Of a stretch of 64,000 bases of DNA, positions 1-7,069 are shown piece by piece. Source of the DNA: Arthrobacter sp. KBS0702 (GTDB lineage: Bacteria; Actinomycetota; Actinomycetes; Actinomycetales; Micrococcaceae); assembly GCF_005937985.2 (NCBI RefSeq), contig NZ_CP042172.1, positions 3,162,001-3,226,000 on the forward strand, in the 5' to 3' direction. Every line of letters starts with the position of its first letter. Position 1 is the first letter of the stretch. The position numbers and the translations under genes were made by a program. A model generated the notes under the pieces. It made no database searches, was not told the DNA's origin, and worked only from the letters and a program-made list of their open reading frames with translations.

Positions 1-506
1 TAGCTGCGCATGCCCCATTCCAGCCAGCGGATGCCTTCGGCGGTAGCAAACTGGCTGGCCTTCGCCGGTTCCGCGGCGGCGGCCCAGGCATCCACGGCAT
101 GTTTCAGCGCAACCCCGTCCACGGCCTGGAGCACCGCGTAGAGAGCCAGCGCTGTCACCGCCGCGACCGTGGCGAACCGGGCCGTCCAGGCCAAGGCACC
201 GTCCGGCGGGGTCAGGACGACCAGCAGGACCAGCAGCCCCGCGATCAGCAGCGCCATGCCGACGAACTGGCCCAGGTGCACCGCCGTCCAGATGGTGCTG
301 CGGGCGTACTCCGCAAAGGTCGCGGGGTGGTCGTTCGCATTGGCGGAATCGGCATGGAACAGCCCGGCGACCAGGGACACGACGACGCCGGCAAACGCCA
401 GTGCGGCGGCCAGGTGCAAGGGTGCGCGGTGCGGTGTCCGCCGCCCCGATGCCGCGGGACTGTCCGGCCGGGAGCTTTGATTTCCCTCGGACCCGAGTTG
501 CTTCAT
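1..506 (-). CDS. Membrane protein of unknown function, 3' part cut by the window edge
   Basis: An open minus-strand frame starts at an ATG (504-506) and runs without a stop to base 1, giving 168 visible residues. After a polar, proline-rich N-terminus come at least three hydrophobic segments (about residues 30-50, 75-100 and 105-125), with a soluble loop containing HADSANANDHPATFAEYA between the first two. This suggests an integral membrane protein with the N-terminus inside. I do not recognise the family with certainty; it resembles uncharacterised actinobacterial DUF4386-like membrane proteins. It is divergent from the ribosome-rescue gene at 707, with about 200 bp between them. The C-terminus lies outside the window. 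Confidence 0.6.
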   Translation of the reverse strand, partial: MKQLGSEGNQSSRPDSPAASGRRTPHRAPLHLAAALAFAGVVVSLVAGLFHADSANANDHPATFAEYARSTIWTAVHLGQFVGMALLIAGLLVLLVVLTPPDGALAWTARFATVAAVTALALYAVLQAVDGVALKHAVDAWAAAAEPAKASQFATAEGIRWLEWGMRS

Positions 507-706
507 GGGCATCGCCCGCTTCGTGACGGCGCGCGGCTGCGCGCTGGGTGCGTTTAAGCGCAGGGTACGCCGGTTGCGCCCGCGGGGCCACCGTGTCCTG
601 CGGCCCGGGATCTTGCCGCCAGCCCCGCCAGTCCCGCCGGCAACAACGGGACGCCGGCACGCGGATGGCGGGACACCCGCACGGATATCGTGCGAGGCTA
701 GGGGGT

Positions 707-1129
707 ATGGATCTGGAGGTGCCGCCCGCGCTCACGATCCCGGCGTCCGAACTCGGCTGGCGGTTTTCGCGGTCGTCCGGGCCGGGCGGCCAGCACGTCA
801 ACACCTCGGACAGCCGCGTCGAGCTGTCCTGGAATGTCGCCGAGTCCGGGGTGCTTTCGGACGGCCAACGGTTGCGGCTGGTCACGCGGCTGGGACAACG
901 CCTCGTCGACGGGGTGCTCACGGTATCCGCGTCCGAGCGGCGCTCCCAGCTGCGCAACCGCGAGATCGCCCTGGCCAAGCTTTCCGCCCTCGTGGCAGAA
1001 GGCCTTGCTCCTGAGCCGGCCCGCCGCCGCGCCACAAAACCCACCCGGGCCTCGAACCGCCGCCGCCTCGCAGCGAAAGAGCAACGGGCAGCGACGAAGC
1101 AGCAGCGAAGGCGGCCGCCCGCCGAGTGA
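707..1129 (+). CDS. arfB: Alternative ribosome-rescue peptidyl-tRNA hydrolase ArfB (YaeJ)
   Basis: This 140-residue protein has the class I release-factor core with the catalytic GGQ motif at residues 27-29 (SGPGGQHVN). It ends in a long basic tail rich in Arg, Lys and Gln (from about residue 105), which in ArfB enters the empty mRNA channel of a stalled ribosome. The family hydrolyses the peptidyl-tRNA on ribosomes stalled on truncated mRNA. The ATG at 707 follows a GGGGG stretch and begins just before the conserved fold. An in-frame start at 548 would add 53 low-complexity residues not typical of the family. It appears to be a single-gene unit. Confidence 0.9.
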   Translation: MDLEVPPALTIPASELGWRFSRSSGPGGQHVNTSDSRVELSWNVAESGVLSDGQRLRLVTRLGQRLVDGVLTVSASERRSQLRNREIALAKLSALVAEGLAPEPARRRATKPTRASNRRRLAAKEQRAATKQQRRRPPAE

Positions 1130-1165
1130 CGCCGGACGGCCGGGAATGATTTGCCGCGCCTGCGC

Positions 1166-1768
1166 CTAGCCTCGGCTCCCGAGGCGCCGCCACCAGGGCC
1201 GCCGGGGTTCCGGTTCGGGCGCTGCAGCGGCAGCCGCGGCAGCCAGCGCGGCCCGGCGTTCGCGCCACCTCGCCAGCTCCGCGTCGACGTCGCGGGTCCG
1301 CGTGACCACCGGCGGCCCACCCTGAAGCTGCCTCCGGGCGTCGATCACCCGGGTGTTGAAGTCCGCCAGGATGTCCCGCACCTGTTTCTCCGAGAACTGC
1401 TCGTCCAGGCGGTCATCTAGTGCGGCATCCTCGGTGCGCAGCAGGATGGCCGTCGGGCCCAGCCCGGTGATGTTCTCGCGCTGGAGTAGCCCCTTCACCC
1501 ACCAGTCCGGGTCGTACACCTCGCCGAGGCCCGGGACGGGTTTGCCGGCGTACTTCAGGTTGTCGAACTTACCCTGGGCCATGGCGTCGCGGATCAGGTA
1601 TTCGGCCTTGGCGGCGTCGTCCACCGCGGCCCGTTTCTGCCGGAGTTCCTCCTCGGCCGCGCTGAGCTCGTCATTTTCCTGGACCGTGCTGCCGCTGGCC
1701 CGGATCGAGCGCAACTCCGCCGCCCGTTCCACCCGGCGCCGGAACGCCGAGCCTCCCCCGCCGCTCAT
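1166..1768 (-). CDS. DUF1992 (DnaJ-homologue C28-like conserved domain) protein
   Basis: This 200-residue protein contains the DUF1992 signature: AEYLIRDAMAQGKFDNLKYAGKP at about residues 55-77 followed by DPDWWVKGLLQRENI. The remainder is charged and helical and ends in an Ala/Pro-rich tail with PWWRRLGSRG. In eukaryotes the domain is found in DNAJC28; the bacterial role is unknown. It ends 36 bp from the convergent arfB gene. The ATG at 1768 precedes the conserved region by about 50 residues. The gene is recognised by family only, and no partner is evident. Confidence 0.8.
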   Translation of the reverse strand: MSGGGGSAFRRRVERAAELRSIRASGSTVQENDELSAAEEELRQKRAAVDDAAKAEYLIRDAMAQGKFDNLKYAGKPVPGLGEVYDPDWWVKGLLQRENITGLGPTAILLRTEDAALDDRLDEQFSEKQVRDILADFNTRVIDARRQLQGGPPVVTRTRDVDAELARWRERRAALAAAAAAAAPEPEPRRPWWRRLGSRG

Positions 1769-1988
1769 GGGCCACCGTCCTTCCCGCCTGCGCGAATCCC
1801 GGGGCTGTGCCCGGGTTTGCCTTCCAGTATGCGCAACGACCGGGCGGCGGCAAAAGGTGCGGCCTCGATGAGATGGGAACCTGACACCCCGGTAACGCGG
1901 CGTTAATCCGCCCGTGCGAGGCTGGTGACTTCATCGCGGCGCACTAGGCCTTGCGCCGCCGGCCCGGCAGGACATGCCCCGGGGCTTG

Positions 1989-2870
1989 TCAGTCCCCGTC
2001 CATGCAGAGTACGAAGTCGGGAAACACGTGCCGTCCCGGCCGTCCGTCCACCTCGTCGATGGCCCGCCGGAGGTCCCCCAGTTGGTCCACGGTCATCTGC
2101 AGCGGGGGCTCGTCCGGCTGGTAGGTGGTGTAGACCGGGTAGTCGACGCCGGGCGCCCCAGTCATCTCAATGTGGCAGCCCAGGACGTGGCTGACCGGGT
2201 TCGCCGCGCAGAAACGCACCAGCAGGTCGATGGTGCGGACGAAGGCCGGCCAGTCGTGGATATAGAGGCGTCCGGGGTAGACGGTGTCGCCGGTCAGCAG
2301 GAACCCGGTGTACCTGTCGTAGAAGGTGACAGCGGCGCTGTGGTGCCCGGGGCTCGGCCAGCATTGCAGCACCCGCCCGCCCAGGTCCACCCGGGCCGGC
2401 GGGCCGCCGCCGTCGTCGTCCTCAAATCCGAAGAAGTCCCACGCGCTGGGCTGCCCGGCGTCCACCACGAGGGTACCGGGCCGGCCGGCGAACTGGCCGT
2501 CCCCCGCAACATGGTCGCCGTGCGGATGCGTGTGCAGGACCAGCAGCCCGTAGCCGTCGCGCGGGTGGGCTGCGAGCCAGGCCTCCATCAGGCCGTCGAC
2601 GACGCGGCGGAGCGGGAAGAACTCGGCTGCGGCGGTGGCCCCGGTGTCGATCAGCACGGCCCGGGCATTGCCGAACAGCAGGAACATAAACGGCGCCTCG
2701 TAGTTAACCGCCATGTTCTGGCGGAGCACGAAGGTGTGTTCATCGTAGGCGTGGACCTGGATGTCCGGATCCGTGTTGTGCTTCGCGGACTCCGAGCCGT
2801 GGATCCAGGACACGTCGAGGGTGCCGGGCCGGGGCACGACGGAGGTGAAGTCGATCGCTGGAGCGCCCAT
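1989..2870 (-). CDS. MBL-fold metallo-hydrolase
   Basis: This 293-residue protein has the metallo-beta-lactamase metal-binding motif HTHPHGDHVAG (about residues 112-122), a later His in SPGHHSAAVTF and a distal His in LGCHIE, enough for a binuclear zinc or iron centre. MBL-fold proteins of this size hydrolyse thioesters, lactones or phosphodiesters; the substrate cannot be read here. Its ATG lies 2 bp after the stop of the upstream acyl-CoA ligase gene, so the two are co-transcribed and probably translationally coupled. This hints at a thioester or other fatty-acyl substrate. Confidence 0.85.
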   Translation of the reverse strand: MGAPAIDFTSVVPRPGTLDVSWIHGSESAKHNTDPDIQVHAYDEHTFVLRQNMAVNYEAPFMFLLFGNARAVLIDTGATAAAEFFPLRRVVDGLMEAWLAAHPRDGYGLLVLHTHPHGDHVAGDGQFAGRPGTLVVDAGQPSAWDFFGFEDDDGGGPPARVDLGGRVLQCWPSPGHHSAAVTFYDRYTGFLLTGDTVYPGRLYIHDWPAFVRTIDLLVRFCAANPVSHVLGCHIEMTGAPGVDYPVYTTYQPDEPPLQMTVDQLGDLRRAIDEVDGRPGRHVFPDFVLCMDGD

Positions 2871-2872
2871 CG

Positions 2873-4561
2873 CTACAGCCCCGGCAGGACCTGTTCGCGG
2901 ACCTGCTTCCGGAGGATCTTGCCGAGCATCGAGCGCGGCAGGTCCTGGATGGGGACGATCCGGCGCGGAACCTTGTAGCCGGCGAGGTGCTCGCGGCAGT
3001 GGAGGCGCAGCGCTTCCTCGTCCAGTGCGGTGCCCGGTTCCAGTTCGACGGCGGCCACCACCAGTTCGCCGCCGCGTTCCAGCGGCTTGCCCACGACGGC
3101 GGCGTCCCGGACGTCCGGGTGCAGGCGCAGCACGGCTTCGACCTCGGTGGGCGAGACGTTGAAGCCACCGGTGATGATGAGTTCCTTGGCCCGGTCCACC
3201 ACGGTGGTGAAGCCGTCCTCGTCCACGGTCACCACGTCGCCGGTTCGCAGCCAGCCGTCGGCGGTGAGGGTCTTCGCGGTCTCTTCCGGGTTGTTCCAGT
3301 AGCCCTGGAACACCTGCGGGCCCTTGATCAGCAGTTCGCCGGGCTGGCCTTGCGGGACCTCCACGGCGGGGTTTTCGAGGTCGACGACCTTCATGAGGGT
3401 TGAGGGGAACGGCACCCCGATGGTGCCGGTGCGGCGGGTCGGGTGGAAGGGGTTGCCGAGCGCCACCGGGGAGGATTCGGTCATACCGTAGCCCTCAACG
3501 AGCAGGCCGCCGGAGACCGATTCCCAGAGCTCCACCACGTGGTCCGGCAGGTTCATGGCGCCGGAAATGCAGTACTTGCAGGACCGCAGCGAGACGCCTT
3601 TCTCCTTCGCGGCCATGGCGGTGCGCTCGTAGATCGGCGGGACCGCACAGTAGATGGTGGCGGGCGATTTCTTCATCGCTGCCAGCACCAGGTCCGGGTC
3701 GAACTTGGGGAAGAGGACCAGCAGGCCCTGCTTGCGGATGCCGTAGGTCAGGTAGAGCGTCATGCCGAAGGCGTGGAACATCGGCAGGATCGCATAGAAG
3801 ACTTCCTTGCGGTACTCGGCGCCGGCCATCCAGGCCTCGCCCTGCAGAGCGTTGGCGTAGAGGTTGAAGTGCGTGAGCATCGCCCCCTTGGGCCGGCCGG
3901 TGGTGCCCGAGGTGTACTGGATGGCGGCGAGGTCGGTTACCGCGGGGCGCGGGTGCGCGGGGTCGATCCGGCCGTGGCCGAGGAGTTCCTTCCAGGGCAT
4001 GGTTCCGGGTGCGGGGGCCGTCAATGACGCCCGTGTCTCGCGCAGCTTCTTCACCGGCAGGGACAGGGCGATGCGCTTGGCCGCGGGGAAGGCCTCCAGC
4101 AGGTTGACCGAGACCACGTGGTCGATTTCGATGTCCGCCGGGAACTCGCGGACCGCGGCCGCGGCCTTGTCCCAGGCGATCACGACGCGGGCCTGGTGGT
4201 CCTCGAACTGGTGGCGGAGTTCGCGGGACGTGTACAGCGGGTTGTGCTCGACCACGACGGCGCCCAGGCGCAGCACCGCGTAGAAGGCGACGACGTGCTG
4301 CGGGCAGTTGGGCAGGATCAGGGCAACCCGGTCGCCGGCCCGGACACCGAGCCGGCGCAGGCCCTCGGCGGCCCGGTCCACCTGTTCGCCGAGCTCGGTG
4401 TAGCTGGTCCGGCGGCCGAAGAATTCCAGGGCGGGGGCGCTGCCTGCCTCCGCCACGGACCGCTCCAGCATTGCCACCAGCGACTCCGTGGGCAGTTCAA
4501 TCTCGGCCGGGACCCCCGGCTGGTAGTTCTTCACCCAGGACTGCTGGTCAATATGCTCCAT
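2873..4561 (-). CDS. Long-chain acyl-CoA synthetase (FadD-type AMP-forming ligase)
   Basis: The 562-residue protein carries the adenylate-forming signatures: YTSGTTGRPKGAM (P-loop), EGYGMTESSP, WLRTGDV and the C-terminal lid lysine region PRSMLGKILRK. These are typical of ligases that activate a fatty or aromatic acid with ATP and transfer it to CoA. I place the start at the ATG at 4561 (MEHIDQQSW). A frame open to 4684 would overlap the upstream SDR gene and adds atypical sequence. It sits 82 bp after the SDR gene and 2 bp before the MBL-fold gene, forming a likely three-gene lipid or acyl catabolism operon. Exact chain-length preference is not visible. Confidence 0.88.
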   Translation of the reverse strand: MEHIDQQSWVKNYQPGVPAEIELPTESLVAMLERSVAEAGSAPALEFFGRRTSYTELGEQVDRAAEGLRRLGVRAGDRVALILPNCPQHVVAFYAVLRLGAVVVEHNPLYTSRELRHQFEDHQARVVIAWDKAAAAVREFPADIEIDHVVSVNLLEAFPAAKRIALSLPVKKLRETRASLTAPAPGTMPWKELLGHGRIDPAHPRPAVTDLAAIQYTSGTTGRPKGAMLTHFNLYANALQGEAWMAGAEYRKEVFYAILPMFHAFGMTLYLTYGIRKQGLLVLFPKFDPDLVLAAMKKSPATIYCAVPPIYERTAMAAKEKGVSLRSCKYCISGAMNLPDHVVELWESVSGGLLVEGYGMTESSPVALGNPFHPTRRTGTIGVPFPSTLMKVVDLENPAVEVPQGQPGELLIKGPQVFQGYWNNPEETAKTLTADGWLRTGDVVTVDEDGFTTVVDRAKELIITGGFNVSPTEVEAVLRLHPDVRDAAVVGKPLERGGELVVAAVELEPGTALDEEALRLHCREHLAGYKVPRRIVPIQDLPRSMLGKILRKQVREQVLPGL

Positions 4562-4643
4562 GCCCACATCATTTCGCGAACTGCGCGCCGGGGGCGAATT
4601 CTGGCCCGCCGCCCACCCAACTGGCGCGCAGTTGGGTGGGGAC

Positions 4644-5423
4644 CTACAGCGCGGACCAGCCGCCGTCGGACGCGAGAATGGCACCGTTGACGTTGGTGCC
4701 GTCGTCGCTGAGCAGGAAGGTGATCGACGCCGCCAGCTGCGCCGCCGTGGCCGGGGTCGGGATGTTGGCGCCCATCAGCGGGCCCAGCCGCTCGGCGGCC
4801 AGCTGGGAGCCCCAGTCCGCCACGATGTTGGTGATAGTTGCCCCGGGTGCCACCGCATTGAAGCGCAGGCCCTTCGGCCCGTACATCACGGTGGAGTTCT
4901 TGGTCAGGCCGACGACGGCGTGCTTCGACGCGGTGTAGGCGGCACCGGCGGCGGACCCCCGCAGCCCGGCCTCGGAAGTCACGTTGACCACAGAGCCGGT
5001 GCCGGCCTCGAGCATCAACGGGACAACGGCGCGGCTCAGGCGCATCAGGGCCGTGACGTTGATCCGGAAGACCCGCTCCCAGACGGCGTCGTCCACCTCG
5101 TGGACCGGGGCAAAGTTGTCCATGATGCCCGCGACGTTCGCGAGCGCATCCACGCGCCCGCCCGCGGCGGCCACGACGGTGGCGACGGTCTCCTCGGTGG
5201 AGATGTCGCCTGCCACCGGCACAAGATCCAGGCCTGCGTTCTGGGTCACGAGGTCATCTAGGCGTTCCTTGCTGATGTCCGCCGCGACCACCCTGCCGCC
5301 CTCCTTCGCGACGCGCAGCGCGGTGGCCAGCCCGATGCCGGAGCCTGCGCCCGTAACGATCACGGTTTTGCCGGCGAAACGGCCCGGAGTGATGGTTTCC
5401 TGCCATGAAGCTTCGTTGCCCAT
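4644..5423 (-). CDS. Short-chain dehydrogenase/reductase
   Basis: This 259-residue classical SDR has the Rossmann motif TGAGSGIG, the NVAG motif and the catalytic YTASK (Tyr-x-x-x-Lys), with the catalytic Ser preceding it in NVTSEAG. Such enzymes reduce or oxidise hydroxyl/keto groups with NAD(P)H. The ATG at 5423 follows a good Shine-Dalgarno (GGAAGGA) in the same strand. It is the first gene of a probable operon with the acyl-CoA synthetase and MBL-fold hydrolase, so a hydroxyacyl or 3-ketoacyl substrate is plausible, by inference only. Confidence 0.88.
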   Translation of the reverse strand: MGNEASWQETITPGRFAGKTVIVTGAGSGIGLATALRVAKEGGRVVAADISKERLDDLVTQNAGLDLVPVAGDISTEETVATVVAAAGGRVDALANVAGIMDNFAPVHEVDDAVWERVFRINVTALMRLSRAVVPLMLEAGTGSVVNVTSEAGLRGSAAGAAYTASKHAVVGLTKNSTVMYGPKGLRFNAVAPGATITNIVADWGSQLAAERLGPLMGANIPTPATAAQLAASITFLLSDDGTNVNGAILASDGGWSAL

Positions 5424-5480
5424 GATGTCCTTCCAGACGTAGAGGATGGTGACGACTGCGCAAGGTCCCGCCGTCGTAGT

Positions 5481-6053
5481 TTGACGGGAGGGCACGCGGT
5501 TGTCCACAGTGAGTCAGTGCTCTTGAACGTTGAACAAAGCGCCCGGGGCACCTCTGCCCCCGGCAGCCGCCCGTGGCGGCAGATTGCTGCCCTCGTCGTT
5601 TTTCTCGCGGCGTCCCTGGCGGTATCGCTGCTGGGCTCCCTGCCGATCAGGATGAACGGCGGCTGGTACGCGGCGGCAGACAAGGCGCCGTGGACCCCGC
5701 CCGCCTGGATGTTCAGCTCGGCCTGGCTGGCGCTCTACGCGGCGATGGCCCTGGCGGCATGGCTCGTCTGGCGGCAGCAGCTCTTCCCGCGCCGGAAGGC
5801 CCTTACGGTCTATGCCGGCCTGCTGCTGCTGAATTTGTCGTGGCCGCTAATGTTCTTCGGCCTGTACCCGGTGCTGGGGACCGCCGCCCTGTGGCTGGCG
5901 CTGCTGGTGATCGCAGCCCACGCCGCGGTGGCGACCGTTGCCGTGCTGCGCTTCGGGCCGATCAGCACGACGGCGGGCCTGCTGATGCTGCCCTACGTTT
6001 CGTGGCTGGTGTTCTCGGCCAGCCTGAACCTGTACGCCGCGGTTCACAACTAG
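5481..6053 (+). CDS. tspO: TspO/MBR family tryptophan-rich sensory protein
   Basis: The protein has the five-helix TspO/MBR fold: a first segment around ALVVFLAASLAVSLLG, then the family loop motif GGWYAAADKAPWTPPAW, and the tryptophan-rich LLNLSWPLMFFG. TspO proteins bind tetrapyrroles and affect porphyrin or steroid handling at the membrane. The frame opens at a TTG at 5481 with no ribosome site; an in-frame GTG at 5517 is about equally likely, giving 178 residues. It is divergent from the SDR gene at 5423. A short stem-loop follows at 6070-6090. Confidence 0.87.
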   Translation: MTGGHAVVHSESVLLNVEQSARGTSAPGSRPWRQIAALVVFLAASLAVSLLGSLPIRMNGGWYAAADKAPWTPPAWMFSSAWLALYAAMALAAWLVWRQQLFPRRKALTVYAGLLLLNLSWPLMFFGLYPVLGTAALWLALLVIAAHAAVATVAVLRFGPISTTAGLLMLPYVSWLVFSASLNLYAAVHN

Positions 6054-6069
6054 CTCACAGCGGAAGGAC

Positions 6070-6090
6070 GACGGCGGGATACCCGCCGTC
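6070..6090. terminator. Stem-loop between convergent tspO and SRPBCC genes
   Basis: GACGGCGGG pairs with CCCGCCGTC across a 3-nt loop. It lies in the 68-bp gap between two convergent genes, so it can serve both strands. Related stems occur near 32883, 42010 and 59581. Confidence 0.7.
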
Positions 6091-6121
6091 CTCCCCCCGT
6101 AGTCCTTGCCCCCTGCGGCCG

Positions 6122-6619
6122 TCAGGCGCGGACGGGTTCGGCGAGGATAGCGTCCACCTGGCCCAGCGCCCCCTTCATGCCTTCCTCCATGCCCATGGCG
6201 ACGATCTTCTCCATCTGGTCCTCGGTCTCGAAGGTGGAGAGCACCGTCATCCGGGTGCGGTCACCGATCGGTTCGAGCGTCACGACGCCGTGGATCGTGC
6301 CCATCTCGGCCACCGGCTCGCCGTTGTCGTCCGAGAAGCCGTCGTCGAACGACAGGCTGTGCGGGGCATCAATGGCGACGAACCGCCACCAGCCGCGGGC
6401 CTTCTCTCCGTCGGGGCCGGTCATGTAGTAGCTGGCCTCGCCGCCCGGGACAAAGTCGTGCTTCTCGAAGGTGGCCGGCCAGGTGGGCGGCCCCCACCAG
6501 CGCTCCAGCTGGCGCGGATCCTCCCAGATCTGCCAGACACGCTCGACGCCGGCGTCAAACTCCGCGACGACGCTGAGGCTCAGCGCCTCAAGATTCTTGA
6601 CTGAACTGATGACTGTCAT
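6122..6619 (-). CDS. SRPBCC / AHSA1-domain protein
   Basis: This 165-residue START-like (SRPBCC) protein belongs to the AHSA1 group: PRQLERWWGPPTWPATFEKHDFVPGG is the recognisable stretch, followed by a beta-rich region and a C-terminal helix with MEEGMKGALGQ. Such proteins bind small hydrophobic ligands in a helix-grip cavity. Its ATG overlaps the stop of the upstream ArsR regulator by 4 bp (ATGA), so the two are translationally coupled, the usual arrangement for this family. The ligand is unknown. Confidence 0.88.
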   Translation of the reverse strand: MTVISSVKNLEALSLSVVAEFDAGVERVWQIWEDPRQLERWWGPPTWPATFEKHDFVPGGEASYYMTGPDGEKARGWWRFVAIDAPHSLSFDDGFSDDNGEPVAEMGTIHGVVTLEPIGDRTRMTVLSTFETEDQMEKIVAMGMEEGMKGALGQVDAILAEPVRA

Positions 6620-7017
6620 GTCGAACCCTTCCTCTGCTTCTTCACTGGCTTCTGGTTGGCTGCATCCGGCTGGCTTGCGTGGGGTTTTGCTTCTGCAAGC
6701 AGGTCCGCGATCCGCTCGGATCGCTGCCGCCAAATGACTTCGTACTCGTCGAGCAGCCTGCGGGCCTTCTGGAGTCCGGCGTGGTTGGCCCGCACAATCT
6801 GCTCCCTTCCGCGCTTTTCCTTGGTCACCAGGGAAGCGCGTTCCAGCACCGCCACGTGCTTCTGGACGGCGGCGAAACTCATGGCGTAGAGCGCGGCGAG
6901 CCCGGAAACGGAGTACTCCCCGACCGTCACGCGGCGCACGATGTCCCGGCGGGTCGAGTCGGCGAACGCCTGGAACAGGCGGTCCACCGCTTCGTCACTC
7001 AACTGATCTACAACCAT
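6616..7017 (-). CDS. ArsR-family HTH regulator
   Basis: This 133-residue winged-helix regulator begins DRLFQAFADSTRRDIVRRV and continues with SVSGLAALYAMSFAAVQKHVAVLERASLV, the recognition helix of the ArsR/SmtB fold. It has no cysteine cluster, so metal sensing is unlikely. ArsR proteins of this SRPBCC-linked subgroup repress their own operon. A perfect palindrome covers its start codon (7008-7027), and a TATTCT -10-like box sits about 8 bases before the ATG, suggesting a leaderless, autoregulated transcript. Confidence 0.9.
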   Translation of the reverse strand: MVVDQLSDEAVDRLFQAFADSTRRDIVRRVTVGEYSVSGLAALYAMSFAAVQKHVAVLERASLVTKEKRGREQIVRANHAGLQKARRLLDEYEVIWRQRSERIADLLAEAKPHASQPDAANQKPVKKQRKGST

Positions 7018-7027
7018 TTGGTTGTAG
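7008..7027 (-). promoter_or_regulatory. ArsR operator palindrome over the start codon
   Basis: CTACAACCA and TGGTTGTAG form a perfect 9-bp inverted repeat with a 2-bp centre, overlapping the ArsR ATG at 7015-7017. On the minus strand TATTCT (-10-like) lies directly upstream. Binding would block a leaderless transcript. Confidence 0.75.
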
Positions 7028-7069
7028 AATAGACCTCCGGCTCAGGGCCGTCAATGGGTTGGCGGCGCC